Shown piece by piece: positions 24,943 to 35,267 of a stretch of 64,000 nt of DNA. The translations under genes were made by a program, and so were the position numbers. The stretch is from positions 62,001-126,000 of the forward strand of contig NZ_MKTH01000018.1 in the NCBI RefSeq assembly GCF_001898175.1, in the 5' to 3' direction. Source of the DNA: Cellulomonas sp. 73-92 (GTDB lineage: Bacteria > Actinomycetota > Actinomycetes > Actinomycetales > Cellulomonadaceae). Under the pieces are notes generated by a model that was given only the letters and a program-made list of their open reading frames with translations, ran no database searches and had not been told where the DNA came from. Positions within the stretch are counted from its first letter, which is position 1; every line of letters begins with the position of its first letter.

Positions 24943-25304
24943 TTGCCGCGGCCGCCGAACCAGCCGCGCCGGCCGCCGCCGGACCCGCCGGGGCCACCCG
25001 AACCGCCCGAGTCGTCACCGTCCTGCGGCCCGCGCAGCCCCTCGTAGATCTCCTTGCACACGGGGCACACGGGGAACCGGGACGGGTCGCGGCCCGGCAC
25101 CCAGACCTTGCCGCAGAGCGCGACGACGGGCTTGCCGCTCACGGCGGACTCGAGGATCTTCTCCTTGCGCACGTAGTGCGCGAACCGCTCGTGGTCGCCG
25201 GGCTCGAGCTCCTCCCGGACCTCCTCGCGCTCCAGCACCGAGGTGGCGCGGCCCGTGTCGGGCGCGTCGTCGGGTCCGGGCACGGGGGGAAGGGGCTCGC
25301 TCAC
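24939..25304 (-). CDS. DUF3039 domain-containing protein
   Basis: 121-residue actinobacterial protein of unknown function. The DUF3039 core is HERFAHYVRKEKILESAVSG, then PVVALCGKVWVPGRDPSRFP and VCPVCKEIYEGL; the C-x-n-C-x2-C spacing suggests a zinc knuckle. The tail is a Gly/Ser-rich disordered run ending WFGGRGK. GTG start. It is commonly placed next to this helicase in related genomes, and here they overlap by four bases. It follows nagB after 31 bases on the same strand. Confidence 0.9.
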   Translation of the reverse strand: MSEPLPPVPGPDDAPDTGRATSVLEREEVREELEPGDHERFAHYVRKEKILESAVSGKPVVALCGKVWVPGRDPSRFPVCPVCKEIYEGLRGPQDGDDSGGSGGPGGSGGGRRGWFGGRGK

Positions 25305-25335
25305 TGTCCGATCCTAAGCACGCCGCGGACGCTCG

Positions 25336-26118
25336 CTAGATCGTCTGCCAGGCGGGCTTGTCGGCGTAGGTCTGCCGGAAGTAGTCGGCCAGCTGGAGTC
25401 GGCCGGCGGCGGCGTCGTCGACCAGGACGGTGGCGTGCGGGTGGTGCTGCATGATCGTCGCCGGCCACATCGCGCTCACCGGCCCCTCCACCAGCTGGTG
25501 CACCGCCTCGGCCTTGTGCCGGCCGGTGGCCAGCAGCACCAGGTGCCGGGCCGACATGATCGTGCCCAGCCCCTGCGTCAGGCAGTGGTGCGGCACCGCC
25601 TCCAGGTCGCCGCCGAAGAACCGCGCGTTGTCCTCGCGCGTCTGCCGCGTCAACGTCTTGATCCTCGTCCGGCTGGCCAGCGACGAGCCCGGCTCGTTGA
25701 ACCCGATGTGCCCGTCGGTGCCGATCCCCAGGATCTGCAGGTCCACCCCGCCGGCATCGGCGATCGCCGCCTCGTACGTCGCGCACGCCGCCGCCAGGTC
25801 CTCGGCCAGGCCGTCCGGGCCCTGCACCGCCCCCGGCGCGAAGTCCACCCGGGAGGCGATCTCCCGCTCGATGACGGTGCGGTACCGCTCCGGGTGGTCG
25901 GCCGGCAGGCCCACGTACTCGTCGAGCATGAAGCCCCGCGCCGCCGCGAACGACAACCCGTTCTCCGTGTGCCGGCGCGCCAGCTCGTCGTACACCCGCA
26001 GCGGGCTCGACCCCGTCGCCAGACCCAGCACCGCCGCCGGCTTGACCCGCAGCAGCCGCTCCACCGCATCGGCCGCCAGCGCCGCCAGCTGCGCCTCCGG
26101 CGCGATCACGACCTCCAT
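25336..26118 (-). CDS. nagB: Glucosamine-6-phosphate deaminase
   Basis: 260-residue enzyme that converts glucosamine-6-phosphate to fructose-6-phosphate and ammonia, feeding amino sugars into glycolysis. Signatures: VLGLATGSSPLRVYDEL, FMLDEYVGLPADHPERY, and GIGTDGHIGFNEPGSSLASR with the catalytic residues of the family. Slightly shorter than the E. coli protein, lacking its allosteric tail. The ATG start overlaps the ROK kinase stop by one base. Last gene of the sugar-import operon; no nagA is visible in the window. Confidence 0.95.
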   Translation of the reverse strand: MEVVIAPEAQLAALAADAVERLLRVKPAAVLGLATGSSPLRVYDELARRHTENGLSFAAARGFMLDEYVGLPADHPERYRTVIEREIASRVDFAPGAVQGPDGLAEDLAAACATYEAAIADAGGVDLQILGIGTDGHIGFNEPGSSLASRTRIKTLTRQTREDNARFFGGDLEAVPHHCLTQGLGTIMSARHLVLLATGRHKAEAVHQLVEGPVSAMWPATIMQHHPHATVLVDDAAAGRLQLADYFRQTYADKPAWQTI

Positions 26119-27092
26119 CAGACCTCCCTCGACCCGACCAGCGCGGCGCCGACCGCGCCGACCGGCACGCCGGCAGGCGCCAGCGCCACGCGCCGTGCCA
26201 TGCCCATGGACGCGAGGAACTCCGAGTCCCCGGCCTCCCGCTCCAGCTCGGCGCGCACCAGCCCGGCCAGCCTCTCACCCAGCTCGCTCACCCCGCCGCC
26301 GAGGACCACGCGTTCCACGTCGTCGGTGAGCACGAGCACGCGCACGGCCGCGGCGACGGCGCGGATGAACTCGTCGCGCACCTCGAGCGCCGCGGCGACG
26401 CCGGCGTCCGCCGCGTCGAAGAGTGCCAAGGGCGCCGGGACACCGGCCCCCGTCGGCCATCGCGCCGCGAGCGCCGAGCCCGAGGCGTACCGCTCGAGGC
26501 ACCCGCGCTGCCCGCACGGGCACGCCCGGCCGTCGGGGATGTAGACGAGGTGGCCGATCTCCCCCGCCGCGCGGTGCGCGCCGCGGCGCAGCGTGCCGTC
26601 CAGCAGCAGGCCGGCGGCGAGCCCGGTGCCGAGGGCGAGGAACGCCAGGTCTCCGTCCTGGCGGCCCGACAGGTGCGCCGCGCCGAGTGCCGCGCAGTTG
26701 AGGTCGTTCTCGAGGCGCACCGGCAGGTCCGCGACGCCCGCCGAGACCAGCGAGGCCAGCGGCACGCCGTCGCCGATCCCCAGGTTGACCGCGTGGGCCA
26801 CCGAGCCGCGCGTCGGGTCGACGATGCCCGGCAGGCCGATCCCCACGCCGCTGAGCGCGGCCAGGTCCACCCCGGCCTCGTCGGCCAGGGCCTGCGTGGC
26901 CTCCACGGCGGTCCGCGCGATCCCGTCACCGCCGTGCCGGCTGGGCAGCCGGACGCTCGTCACCAGCTCGCCGTCGGGGCCCACGAGGACGCCCAGCACC
27001 TTGCTGCCGCCGACGTCGAGGCCGACGGACCACCCGGGGCGCGGCCCGGCGACGACCCACGCCGCACGCGGGTCCGTGTCGGAGACGCTCAC
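26118..27092 (-). CDS. ROK family sugar kinase
   Basis: 324-residue ROK kinase. The phosphate loop is VGLDVGGSKVLGVLVG (about 23-38). The ROK zinc motif GRACPCGQRGCLERYASG and the preceding GEIGHLVY carry the catalytic/zinc residues, and ENDLNCAALGAA is the sugar-binding region. Placed between ABC permeases and nagB, it probably phosphorylates an imported amino sugar (N-acetylglucosamine or glucosamine), though glucokinase activity cannot be excluded. There is one base between the upstream permease stop and its GTG start, and it overlaps nagB by one base. Confidence 0.9.
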   Translation of the reverse strand: MSVSDTDPRAAWVVAGPRPGWSVGLDVGGSKVLGVLVGPDGELVTSVRLPSRHGGDGIARTAVEATQALADEAGVDLAALSGVGIGLPGIVDPTRGSVAHAVNLGIGDGVPLASLVSAGVADLPVRLENDLNCAALGAAHLSGRQDGDLAFLALGTGLAAGLLLDGTLRRGAHRAAGEIGHLVYIPDGRACPCGQRGCLERYASGSALAARWPTGAGVPAPLALFDAADAGVAAALEVRDEFIRAVAAAVRVLVLTDDVERVVLGGGVSELGERLAGLVRAELEREAGDSEFLASMGMARRVALAPAGVPVGAVGAALVGSREV

Positions 27093-27093
27093 G

Positions 27094-27954
27094 TCAGCCC
27101 TTCACCGCCCCGGACACCAGTCCCGAGGTCATCCGGCCCTGCACGAACAGGAAGAACACGATCACCGGCAGGGCGATGAGCGTCGAGGCCGCCATCACCT
27201 GGCCCCAGTCGATGTCGCGCGCGGCACTCGTCTGGATGAAGCCGCGCAGCCACAGGGGCAACGTTCGCACGTTGTCGGCCTGGAGGACGACGAGCGCGGT
27301 GGTGAACTCGTTCCACGCCTGCAGGAACGCGTACACGCCGGACGCGACGAGGCCGGGGGCCAGCAGCGGGAACGTGATGCGCAGGAAGGCCCCGAACCGC
27401 GACAGGCCGTCGACCATCCCGGCCTCCTCCAGCTCCAGCGGGACGCCGGCGACGAAGCCGCGCAGCATCCACACGGTGAAGGGGACCACCATGCCCACGT
27501 AGATGATCGAGATGCCGACCACGGTGTTGAGCAGGTGCAGCGTGCCCATGAGGCGGTACTGGGCGATGAACAGGCCCTCCGCCGGGAGCATCTGGATGAC
27601 CAGGACCGCGAGGATGAAGCTCGTCCGCCCCCGGAACCGGAACCGGCTGATGGCGAGCGAGGCGAGGAACGCGAACAGCAGCGTGCAGACGACGGTCAGC
27701 GCCGTCACGGCCAGCGACATCCGCAGCGCCGGCAGGAACGTGCCGCCGCCCCACACGGACGCGTAGTTGTCGAACGAGGGGTTGACCGGCCAGAACTTGG
27801 GCGCCCCCGCGCTGAGCCGGACGTTGGACATCAGCGACGAGCTGATCATCCAGTACACGGGGAACGCCCAGACGAGCGCGACGAGCACGGCGACGACGGT
27901 GAGCACCGCGCGCCCGGGCCGGGCCCGGTGCTTGGTGGCGGTGGTGGCGGTCAT
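27094..27954 (-). CDS. Carbohydrate ABC transporter permease (MalG-like)
   Basis: 286-residue inner-membrane permease with six predicted helices. The EAA loop that docks the ATPase is VPLELEEAGMVDGLSRFGAF (about 180-200). The ATG at 27954 (MTATTATKHRARPG) overlaps the upstream permease stop as ATGA. It pairs with the MalF-like permease to form the channel for the lipoprotein receptor upstream. No ATPase gene lies in the cluster; a shared MsiK-type ATPase elsewhere is the expected partner in actinobacteria. Confidence 0.93.
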   Translation of the reverse strand: MTATTATKHRARPGRAVLTVVAVLVALVWAFPVYWMISSSLMSNVRLSAGAPKFWPVNPSFDNYASVWGGGTFLPALRMSLAVTALTVVCTLLFAFLASLAISRFRFRGRTSFILAVLVIQMLPAEGLFIAQYRLMGTLHLLNTVVGISIIYVGMVVPFTVWMLRGFVAGVPLELEEAGMVDGLSRFGAFLRITFPLLAPGLVASGVYAFLQAWNEFTTALVVLQADNVRTLPLWLRGFIQTSAARDIDWGQVMAASTLIALPVIVFFLFVQGRMTSGLVSGAVKG

Positions 27955-28949
27955 GCCTGGGCCTCGTCCGTCAGAAGGCGCCGCACGTAGAACCACGAGA
28001 GCGCGATGGTGAGCAGCAGGACGAAGATCGACACGGCCGACGCCTTGCCGAAGTCACCCGAACCGATGCCCAGCTGGTAGATGTACGTGCCGAGCAGGTT
28101 GGTCTGCGACGGCGTGCCGCCGGCGTCCTGCAGCAGCCGGATCTGCGCGAACACCCGCAGGTCCCAGATGATCTGCAGCAGCAGGACGATCGACAGCACC
28201 GGCCGGATCATCGGGAGGATGATCCAGCGGAACCGGCCGAGGGAGCCGGCGCCGTCGATCTGCGCCGCCTCGAGCACGTCGCCCGGCACCTGGGTCAGGC
28301 CGGCGTAGGCCGAGAAGGCGACGAAGGGCACCGACGCCCACACGATGATGACGGTGGCGACGAAGAAGAACGACAGCGGGCTCTCCAGCCACGAGTGCCC
28401 GACGTAGTCGAGGCCCAGCTGGGTCAGCAGGTAGTTGACGACACCGCGCCGGTAGTCGAAGAGCCAGCGCCACACGGCCATCGCCGTGATGACCGGCATC
28501 GCCCACGCCAGCAGCATGGAGACCTGGACCGAGATGCGCGCCCAGCCGGGCACCGCCTTCATCAGCAGCGCGACGAGCATCCCGATGAGCAGCGTCGCCA
28601 GCGCGTTGACCAGGCAGAAGACGAGCGACCGTCCGACGACGGTCCACAGGTAGGGGTCCTTGGCCAGCGCCACGTAGTTGCCGAGGCCGACCCACGCGGC
28701 CGGCTTGCCGAACTGCTGCGCGAGGCCGAACTTCTTCAGCGAGGTGAGGACCTGCCAGACCACCGGGTAGCCGAGCGCGAGCAGGAGGATCGCGACGGAC
28801 GGGATCAGCAGCAGGTACGGCAGGCCCGGGCTGCGGCGGCTGCGCAGGCGGGCCGGCCGGTGCGTCCTGGGCGCCGGCGGGGCCGACGAGCCGTGGGTGA
28901 CCACGGGGACGGAGTCGGCGGAGGCCGCCGGCAGGGGTTGGGAAGACAT
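27951..28949 (-). CDS. Carbohydrate ABC transporter permease (MalF-like)
   Basis: 332-residue permease with a long basic cytoplasmic N terminus and six helices (first: YLLLIPSVAILLLALGYPVV). The EAA motif is VPGDVLEAAQIDGAGSLGRF. ATG 28949 is preferred over the adjacent GTG 28952 because AGGAG lies five bases before it. It lies downstream of the lipoprotein gene with a 14-base-pair hairpin in the 76-base gap and overlaps the MalG-like gene by four bases. Confidence 0.93.
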   Translation of the reverse strand: MSSQPLPAASADSVPVVTHGSSAPPAPRTHRPARLRSRRSPGLPYLLLIPSVAILLLALGYPVVWQVLTSLKKFGLAQQFGKPAAWVGLGNYVALAKDPYLWTVVGRSLVFCLVNALATLLIGMLVALLMKAVPGWARISVQVSMLLAWAMPVITAMAVWRWLFDYRRGVVNYLLTQLGLDYVGHSWLESPLSFFFVATVIIVWASVPFVAFSAYAGLTQVPGDVLEAAQIDGAGSLGRFRWIILPMIRPVLSIVLLLQIIWDLRVFAQIRLLQDAGGTPSQTNLLGTYIYQLGIGSGDFGKASAVSIFVLLLTIALSWFYVRRLLTDEAQA

Positions 28950-28987
28950 CACCGCTCCTCGCGAGGTCGGGCGATCGGGAACGGGGT

Positions 28988-29019
28988 GCGGCGGCGCCGC
29001 CGCGAGGCGGCGCCGCCGC
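28988..29019. promoter_or_regulatory. Intercistronic hairpin between lipoprotein and permease genes
   Basis: Perfect 14-base stem (28988-29001 with 29006-29019), 4-base loop, starting seven bases past the lipoprotein stop. Such hairpins after binding-protein genes usually keep the receptor message more abundant than the permease message; that role is inferred here. Confidence 0.75.
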
Positions 29020-29025
29020 AGGGCG

Positions 29026-30405
29026 TCAGGACTGCCCGTTGAGCATCGGCGTGATGTCGGCGTCGAAGGCCTTGGCCGTCGAGTCGATGTCGGCGCCGGA
29101 GGCGATCTTCTGGAAGAACTCCTCGAGCTTCTTGCTGTTCTCGAGCGCCGCCCAGCCCGGGGCGGCCGGGGTGAGCTTGGCGTTGAGGGCGGACTGGCTC
29201 AGCGCCGTGGCGAACTGGTCGGTGCCGAGCGAGCTGACGTAGTCGGTGTTCGCCGGGCCGAGGCCCGCCTTGCCGAGCATCTGCTGGTACTCCGGGGAGA
29301 AGATGATCTTCAGGAGGTTCTTCGCCAGCTGCGGGTGCTGCGACTTGGCCGAGATGCCGATGTTGGAGCCGCCGGCGAACACGGGGGCGGCGCCGCCGTC
29401 CACGCCCGGCAGGACGAAGACGCCGAACGTGGCGTCGTTCCAGTTGCGGACGTCCTTGCCGTCCTTCTGGGCCAGGTCGCCGATGGACCAGTGGGCCCAT
29501 CCGGGGGCCAGGATGGTCGCCGCGTCGAGCGAGTAGCTCGTCAGGGTGCCGTCAGCCGCCTTAACCGAGTCGGAGTCGTTCAGGTGGTTGTACGTGTTGG
29601 CGTCCGTGGCGTCCTTCGGGGCCTTCGACGCGGTGGTCCAGATGGCCTGCAGCTGCTTGAGGCCTTCCTCGGTCTTCGGGTCCTCGAACGTGGCCTTCCA
29701 CGAGCTGCCGTCCTTGACGGCGATCTCGCCACCGTTGGCGAAGATCCACGAGATGCCGTTGCGCCAGTCCTGGCCACCCAGCCACAGGCCCGAGAGGTTC
29801 TTGACGCCCTTCGGGTCCTTCTGGGCGATCGTCGCGACGTCCGCATTGAACTCGGCGAGCGTCTTCGGCGGCGTGGTGATGCCGGCGGCCGCCCAGAGGT
29901 CCTTGCGGTAGAACACGTAGCGCGAGCCGAAGTAGTAGGGCAGCGTGTAGTTCTTGCCGTCGACGACGCCGGCCTCGACGAAGCCCTTGAGCAGCTTGTC
30001 GCCGCCGAGGGACGCGACCTGGTCGGTGATGTCGAGGAACGCGCCCACGTTGGTGAACGTCGAGGACTGGGTGTTGCCGAGCTCGGTGACGTCGGGGGTG
30101 TTGGCGGCGTCGGGCAGCGCGGTGGTGAGCTTGGTGACCAGGTCGCCCCAGCCCTGCTCCTCGATCGTGAGCGTCGAGCCCGGGTTCTCCTTGGCGAACT
30201 CGGTCTTCAGGTACGTCCGCAGATCGTCGGGCGTGTCGCTGCCGACCAGCCACAGCTTGATGTTGGCAGCCTCCGCGGCCGCGGGCGTGGTGGGCCCGGC
30301 GGCGGTGCCGGTCCCCGTGGCCTGGGGGGTGCTCGGGTTCGACGAGCACGCTGCCAGCGCGAGCGCTGCCAGCGACCCCACGGCCACGATGCGTAGCTTC
30401 TTCAC
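29026..30405 (-). CDS. Sugar ABC transporter substrate-binding lipoprotein
   Basis: 459-residue extracellular receptor. Signal peptide VKKLRIVAVGSLAALALAAC with the lipobox L17-A-A-C20, then a Thr/Pro/Ala linker. The body has the family 1 sugar-binding fold (IKLWLVGSDTPDDLRTYLKT, DVTELGNTQSSTF, LPYYFGSRYVFYRKDLWAAA, FAGGSNIGISAKSQHP). The GTG start at 30405 follows GGAAGGAACC. Together with a ROK kinase and nagB it probably binds N-acetylglucosamine, chitobiose or a related amino sugar. It lies 83 bases after the ROK regulator on the same strand. Confidence 0.93.
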   Translation of the reverse strand: MKKLRIVAVGSLAALALAACSSNPSTPQATGTGTAAGPTTPAAAEAANIKLWLVGSDTPDDLRTYLKTEFAKENPGSTLTIEEQGWGDLVTKLTTALPDAANTPDVTELGNTQSSTFTNVGAFLDITDQVASLGGDKLLKGFVEAGVVDGKNYTLPYYFGSRYVFYRKDLWAAAGITTPPKTLAEFNADVATIAQKDPKGVKNLSGLWLGGQDWRNGISWIFANGGEIAVKDGSSWKATFEDPKTEEGLKQLQAIWTTASKAPKDATDANTYNHLNDSDSVKAADGTLTSYSLDAATILAPGWAHWSIGDLAQKDGKDVRNWNDATFGVFVLPGVDGGAAPVFAGGSNIGISAKSQHPQLAKNLLKIIFSPEYQQMLGKAGLGPANTDYVSSLGTDQFATALSQSALNAKLTPAAPGWAALENSKKLEEFFQKIASGADIDSTAKAFDADITPMLNGQS

Positions 30406-30488
30406 GTTGGGTTCCTTCCTGGATTGCTGGCGAGCGCCGGACGGCGCCGCCGTGTCCCTTCGACCTGCAACGCGCCGGCTCGGGATCG

Positions 30489-31664
30489 TCACGTGACCCC
30501 GAGCTGGCCCGACAGCACGAGCACCGCCGCCCCCGAGAGGGCCCGGTCCTCGCCGATCGATGCCGTCCGCATCTCGAGGTCACGCCCGATGACGGGCATG
30601 GTCCGCGAGCGGACGGTGCTCAGCGCCGCCTCCCGGAGGGCGCCGCCGACCAGCTCACGCGGTCCGGACAGCACGACCTCGGCGAGGTTGAGCGCACTGA
30701 CGACGGGAGCGAGGGCCAGGCCCAGCTTCCGTCCGACCGACGCCAGCTGGGCGTCGGAGTCCTCCGGGGACAGCCCCGCCACGCGACGACGCAGCGCGGG
30801 CACGGAGAGCACGGTCTCGAGGCAGCCCGCGCGGCCGCACACGCACGGCAGCGGTGCCGGCTCGCCGAGGAGCACGTCGCGCTCGTCGACCACGGTCACG
30901 TGCCCGATCTCGCCCGCGGCGTCGTGCCGGCCGCGGACGAGCGCGCCGTCCAGCACGATGCCGGCGCCGACGCCCTGCCCGATCGTCACGACCATGAGCG
31001 ACCCACCGGCGCCGCCGTACGTGTACTCGCCGAGCGCCTGGACGTTGGCGTCGTTGGCCACGTGCACCGGCACGCCGAGCGCGGCCTGCAGCCGCGCCGC
31101 CAGCGGCACGCCGAACCAGCCGCGGTTCGGTGCCTCCAGCACCACGCCGTCGGCGTCGATGACGCCGGGCGAGCCGATCCCGATGCCGATGACCGGCTGG
31201 GTCGCGGCCGCGAGCAGGTCGCGGCACAGCCCCTCGAGCACCGCCACCGCCTCGTCGCCGGTGCGCCCGTCGAGCGCCGCGGTGCGGCGGGCGACGACGT
31301 CGCTGGCCAGCGTCATGACGGCACCCGTCAGCGCGGCGTCGTCCGTGAGGTCGACCGCGACGATGTGGAACGCCTCGGTCTGCATCCCCACGAGCGTCGC
31401 CGGCTTGCCGACCCGCCCCCCGCCGGCGCGCACACCCAGCTCGGCGACGAGGTTCTCCCCGATGAGCTCGGCGACCAGGTCCGAGACCGTCACCCGGGTC
31501 AGGCCGGTGCTGCGCGCGATGTCGGCGCGCGACGTCGGGCCGGAGTGGAAGAGGTGGGCGAGGACGAGCGACCGGTTGTGGGCCCGCGCGTGCTCGGGCA
31601 GCACCTTCTCGGTGGGCCGCAGGGCCGGACCCAGCCTGATGGCCCGGGACGTCGTCGTCGTCAC
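30489..31664 (-). CDS. ROK family transcriptional regulator (NagC/XylR type)
   Basis: 391-residue regulator. Winged helix at about 35-90 (SRADIARSTGLTRVTVSDLV), then a ROK domain with the zinc motif LPCVCGRAGCLE and sugar-binding NDANVQALGEY. Kinase-loop residues are retained only partly, as in regulators. GTG start at 31664, with a TTTGT/ACAAA palindrome just upstream that fits ROK operators. It is the first gene of the amino-sugar import cluster, so it probably represses itself and the transport genes until the sugar is present. Confidence 0.92.
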   Translation of the reverse strand: MTTTTSRAIRLGPALRPTEKVLPEHARAHNRSLVLAHLFHSGPTSRADIARSTGLTRVTVSDLVAELIGENLVAELGVRAGGGRVGKPATLVGMQTEAFHIVAVDLTDDAALTGAVMTLASDVVARRTAALDGRTGDEAVAVLEGLCRDLLAAATQPVIGIGIGSPGVIDADGVVLEAPNRGWFGVPLAARLQAALGVPVHVANDANVQALGEYTYGGAGGSLMVVTIGQGVGAGIVLDGALVRGRHDAAGEIGHVTVVDERDVLLGEPAPLPCVCGRAGCLETVLSVPALRRRVAGLSPEDSDAQLASVGRKLGLALAPVVSALNLAEVVLSGPRELVGGALREAALSTVRSRTMPVIGRDLEMRTASIGEDRALSGAAVLVLSGQLGVT

Positions 31665-31665
31665 G

Positions 31666-31690
31666 TTTGTTAGTAGAGCGTCCTTACAAA
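31666..31690. promoter_or_regulatory. Probable ROK-regulator operator
   Basis: TTTGTTAG (31666-31673) and CTTACAAA (31683-31690) form an inverted repeat with a 9-base spacer immediately before the ROK regulator start. TTTGTNAG/CTNACAAA half-sites are of the NagC/ROK kind. No second copy precedes the lipoprotein gene. Confidence 0.75.
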
Positions 31691-31809
31691 TTCGTGTCAA
31701 CGCCCGTCGGGACGCCGTGACCACATCGTGATCAAGTGCCCACGCTCGCGATTCATGGGATGTCTCGCCTGGTCAGGGCATCGCGCCGGACACGTCTCCG
31801 GCCATCTCC

Positions 31810-31848
31810 CGTGAACCTGGGACCGTCCGGGACGATCCCACGTTCACG
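31810..31848. terminator. Hairpin after the PfkB kinase gene
   Basis: 39-base near-palindrome (arms 31810-31822 and 31836-31848 match at 12 of 13, with further pairing inside), 34 bases past the PfkB stop at 31882. An operator role for the neighbouring ROK promoter is an alternative. Confidence 0.6.
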
Positions 31849-31881
31849 CAAGTCGGGCCGGCACGGGCGATCCCCCCGGCC

Positions 31882-32790
31882 TCAGCGGTGGGCCGCCCAG
31901 CCGAGCGCGCCCGGGTGGCGCACGGACTCCGTGGCGGCCGCGACCCCCTCCCGGAGGGCGGCCAGCGGGTCCAGGCCCCGGGCCAGCGCGGCGCCGGCCG
32001 CGCCGTGCAGCACGTCGCCGGCCCCGAGCGTGTCGACGACCTCGTCGGGCCGCAGGCGTGGCGGTGCGACCTCGTCGTACGCCCCGGAGGGCAGCCGCAC
32101 GCGGACCGGGGCCGCCCCGGCGGAGCGCGCGACGAACATGGGCCCGAGCGCCGCGACGGACGCCAGCACGTCCTCGGCCGCACCGGGCTCGCGTGCCAGG
32201 GCCACGGCGGGCACGACGAGGTCCGCCGACAGGATCGCGACGTCGACCTGCGCCAGCAGGTGCTCCAGCCCGGGCTTCCAGGAGCCGGCGTCCGCCACCA
32301 CCGGGATCCCCCGCCGCCGCGCCGCGGCCGCCACGGCGACGCCTGCCGCGAGGTGGTGCCCGTCGACGAGCACCGCCCCGGCCGCCGCGAGCACGTCGTC
32401 GGCCGCACGGGTGGCCGCCGGGCCCAGGTCGTCCGGCCGCAGCGTCGCGTTCGTCGAGACCACCGCGCGCTGCCCGGTCGAGGCCGTGACCAGCACCGTC
32501 GACACCGGCGGGTCCCCGGGCGAGCCGGCCGCGAGGTCGACGACGCGCACGCCCGCCGCGACCAGGCCGTCGCGCACCAGCCGCGCGATGGGCCCGCTGC
32601 CGAGGGCCGTGAGGAGCACCGCCGGCACCCCCAGGGCGGCGGCCGTGGCCGCCGCGTTCGCCGCCGGGCCGCCGAAGGTCACGTCCAGGCCACGCGCCAC
32701 GAGCTTCTCGTCGGCCCCCGGGACGCGGTCGACGCGCTGGACGACGTCGAGCGTCGCCAGCCCGCAGCACACGAGCGGCGGCGCGGTCAC
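31882..32790 (-). CDS. PfkB (ribokinase) family carbohydrate kinase
   Basis: 302-residue sugar kinase. Motif 1 is [18 protein letters not shown], with sugar-binding glycines near 40-57, and motif 2 is [15 protein letters not shown] with the catalytic aspartate near 250. The usual GAGD-x-F-x-G is GAGD-V-L-H-G here. Substrate unknown; ribokinase, fructokinase and 2-keto-3-deoxygluconate kinase are all possible. GTG start at 32790 ([17 protein letters not shown]). Divergent from pgi with 100 bases between starts. Confidence 0.88.
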   Translation of the reverse strand: MTAPPLVCCGLATLDVVQRVDRVPGADEKLVARGLDVTFGGPAANAAATAAALGVPAVLLTALGSGPIARLVRDGLVAAGVRVVDLAAGSPGDPPVSTVLVTASTGQRAVVSTNATLRPDDLGPAATRAADDVLAAAGAVLVDGHHLAAGVAVAAAARRRGIPVVADAGSWKPGLEHLLAQVDVAILSADLVVPAVALAREPGAAEDVLASVAALGPMFVARSAGAAPVRVRLPSGAYDEVAPPRLRPDEVVDTLGAGDVLHGAAGAALARGLDPLAALREGVAAATESVRHPGALGWAAHR

Positions 32791-32890
32791 GCCGGTCAGC
32801 GTAGGGGCGGGACGATCGGCGTGCGGCACCGGCCCGTGGCGCTGGCTACGGTGGGTCCGTCAGACCACCTCCTCGACCTGGGAGACCGCC

Positions 32891-34570
<1,680 letters not shown>

Positions 34571-34755
34571 CGCCGGCGCACCGGTTCGGTGTGTCGGCGC
34601 CACCTCGGTGCATCGATGCACCGATCGGGCGCGGAACCACCGAATCGGCGGCCTCGTCGGTCAGTTGCCGCCTCGTCGGTCCGGCGCCGGCTCGTCGGTG
34701 CGAACCGTCGAACCGGCTGTCGAGCCGACGAGTCGGCCGGTGAGAGGCTGGGCGG
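34571..34755. repeat. Palindrome-rich intergenic region between pgi and the S4 gene
   Basis: Contains a perfect 20-base palindrome (34605-34624, centred on ATCGAT) nested in a longer imperfect one reaching roughly 34583-34646, three CTCGTCGGT direct repeats (about 34653, 34672, 34691) and a CTCGTCGG/CCGACGAG pair (34691, 34725). It probably terminates pgi; the extra structure is unexplained. Confidence 0.7.
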
Positions 34756-35133
34756 GTGAGCGAGCCGGTCGTCAGGGCGCGGGTGGATGCCTGGACCTGG
34801 GCCGTGCGGCTGTTCCCGACGCGGTCGCAGGCGGCGGCCGCCGTGCGGGCGGGGCACGTCCGTGTCAACGGCGAACGGGCGAAGCCCGCGACCCTCGTCG
34901 TGCCCGGGGACGAGGTGCACGTGCGCGGCGGCGACATGCGCGAGCGGCTCGTCGTCGTCGAGCGGCTCATCGTCAAGCGCGTGGGCGCGGACGTGGCGGC
35001 CGCGTGCTACCTGGACCGCTCCCCGGCGCCGATCCCCCGCGAGCGGATGGCGCTGCTGGCGGTCCGCGACCGCGGCGGCGGGCGCCCGACGAAGCGCGAG
35101 CGGCGCCTCACCGACCGCCTGCGCGGCCGCTGA
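34756..35133 (+). CDS. RNA-binding S4 domain protein (Hsp15-like)
   Basis: 125-residue protein with one S4 domain at about 4-70: RVDAWTWAVRLFPTRSQAAA, GHVRVNGERAKPATLVVPGD, EVHVRGGDMR. The length and basic C-terminal tail (KRERRLTDRLRGR) are those of Hsp15/HslR, which in E. coli binds stalled 50S subunits carrying nascent chains. The role here is by homology only. GTG start. Isolated between two repeat-rich intergenic regions. Confidence 0.9.
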   Translation: MSEPVVRARVDAWTWAVRLFPTRSQAAAAVRAGHVRVNGERAKPATLVVPGDEVHVRGGDMRERLVVVERLIVKRVGADVAAACYLDRSPAPIPRERMALLAVRDRGGGRPTKRERRLTDRLRGR

Positions 35134-35148
35134 GCTGCGCGCCCGCCG

Positions 35149-35214
35149 GCCGACCGGTGGGCCCAGCCCGGCCGATCGGTGGGCCCAGCCCGGCCGATCG
35201 GTGGGCTCACGCGA
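35149..35214. repeat. Three tandem 22-base repeats
   Basis: Units 35149-35170, 35171-35192 and 35193-35214. The first two differ by one base (GCCGA[C/T]CGGTGGGCCC); the third diverges in its last third. They start 16 bases after the S4 gene stop. Confidence 0.85.
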
Positions 35215-35267
35215 CGTCGACAGCTGCCTGCGAGGTCGACACCCCCCGCCATCGACGCCGCAGGGTG

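Noticed and set aside
31810..31848. Operator for the ROK regulator
   Set aside because: It lacks TTTGT/ACAAA half-sites and lies upstream of that gene's likely promoter but just after the PfkB stop; a terminator fits better.
35149..35214. A CRISPR array
   Set aside because: The three 22-base units are directly abutting with no spacers, and no cas gene is in the window.
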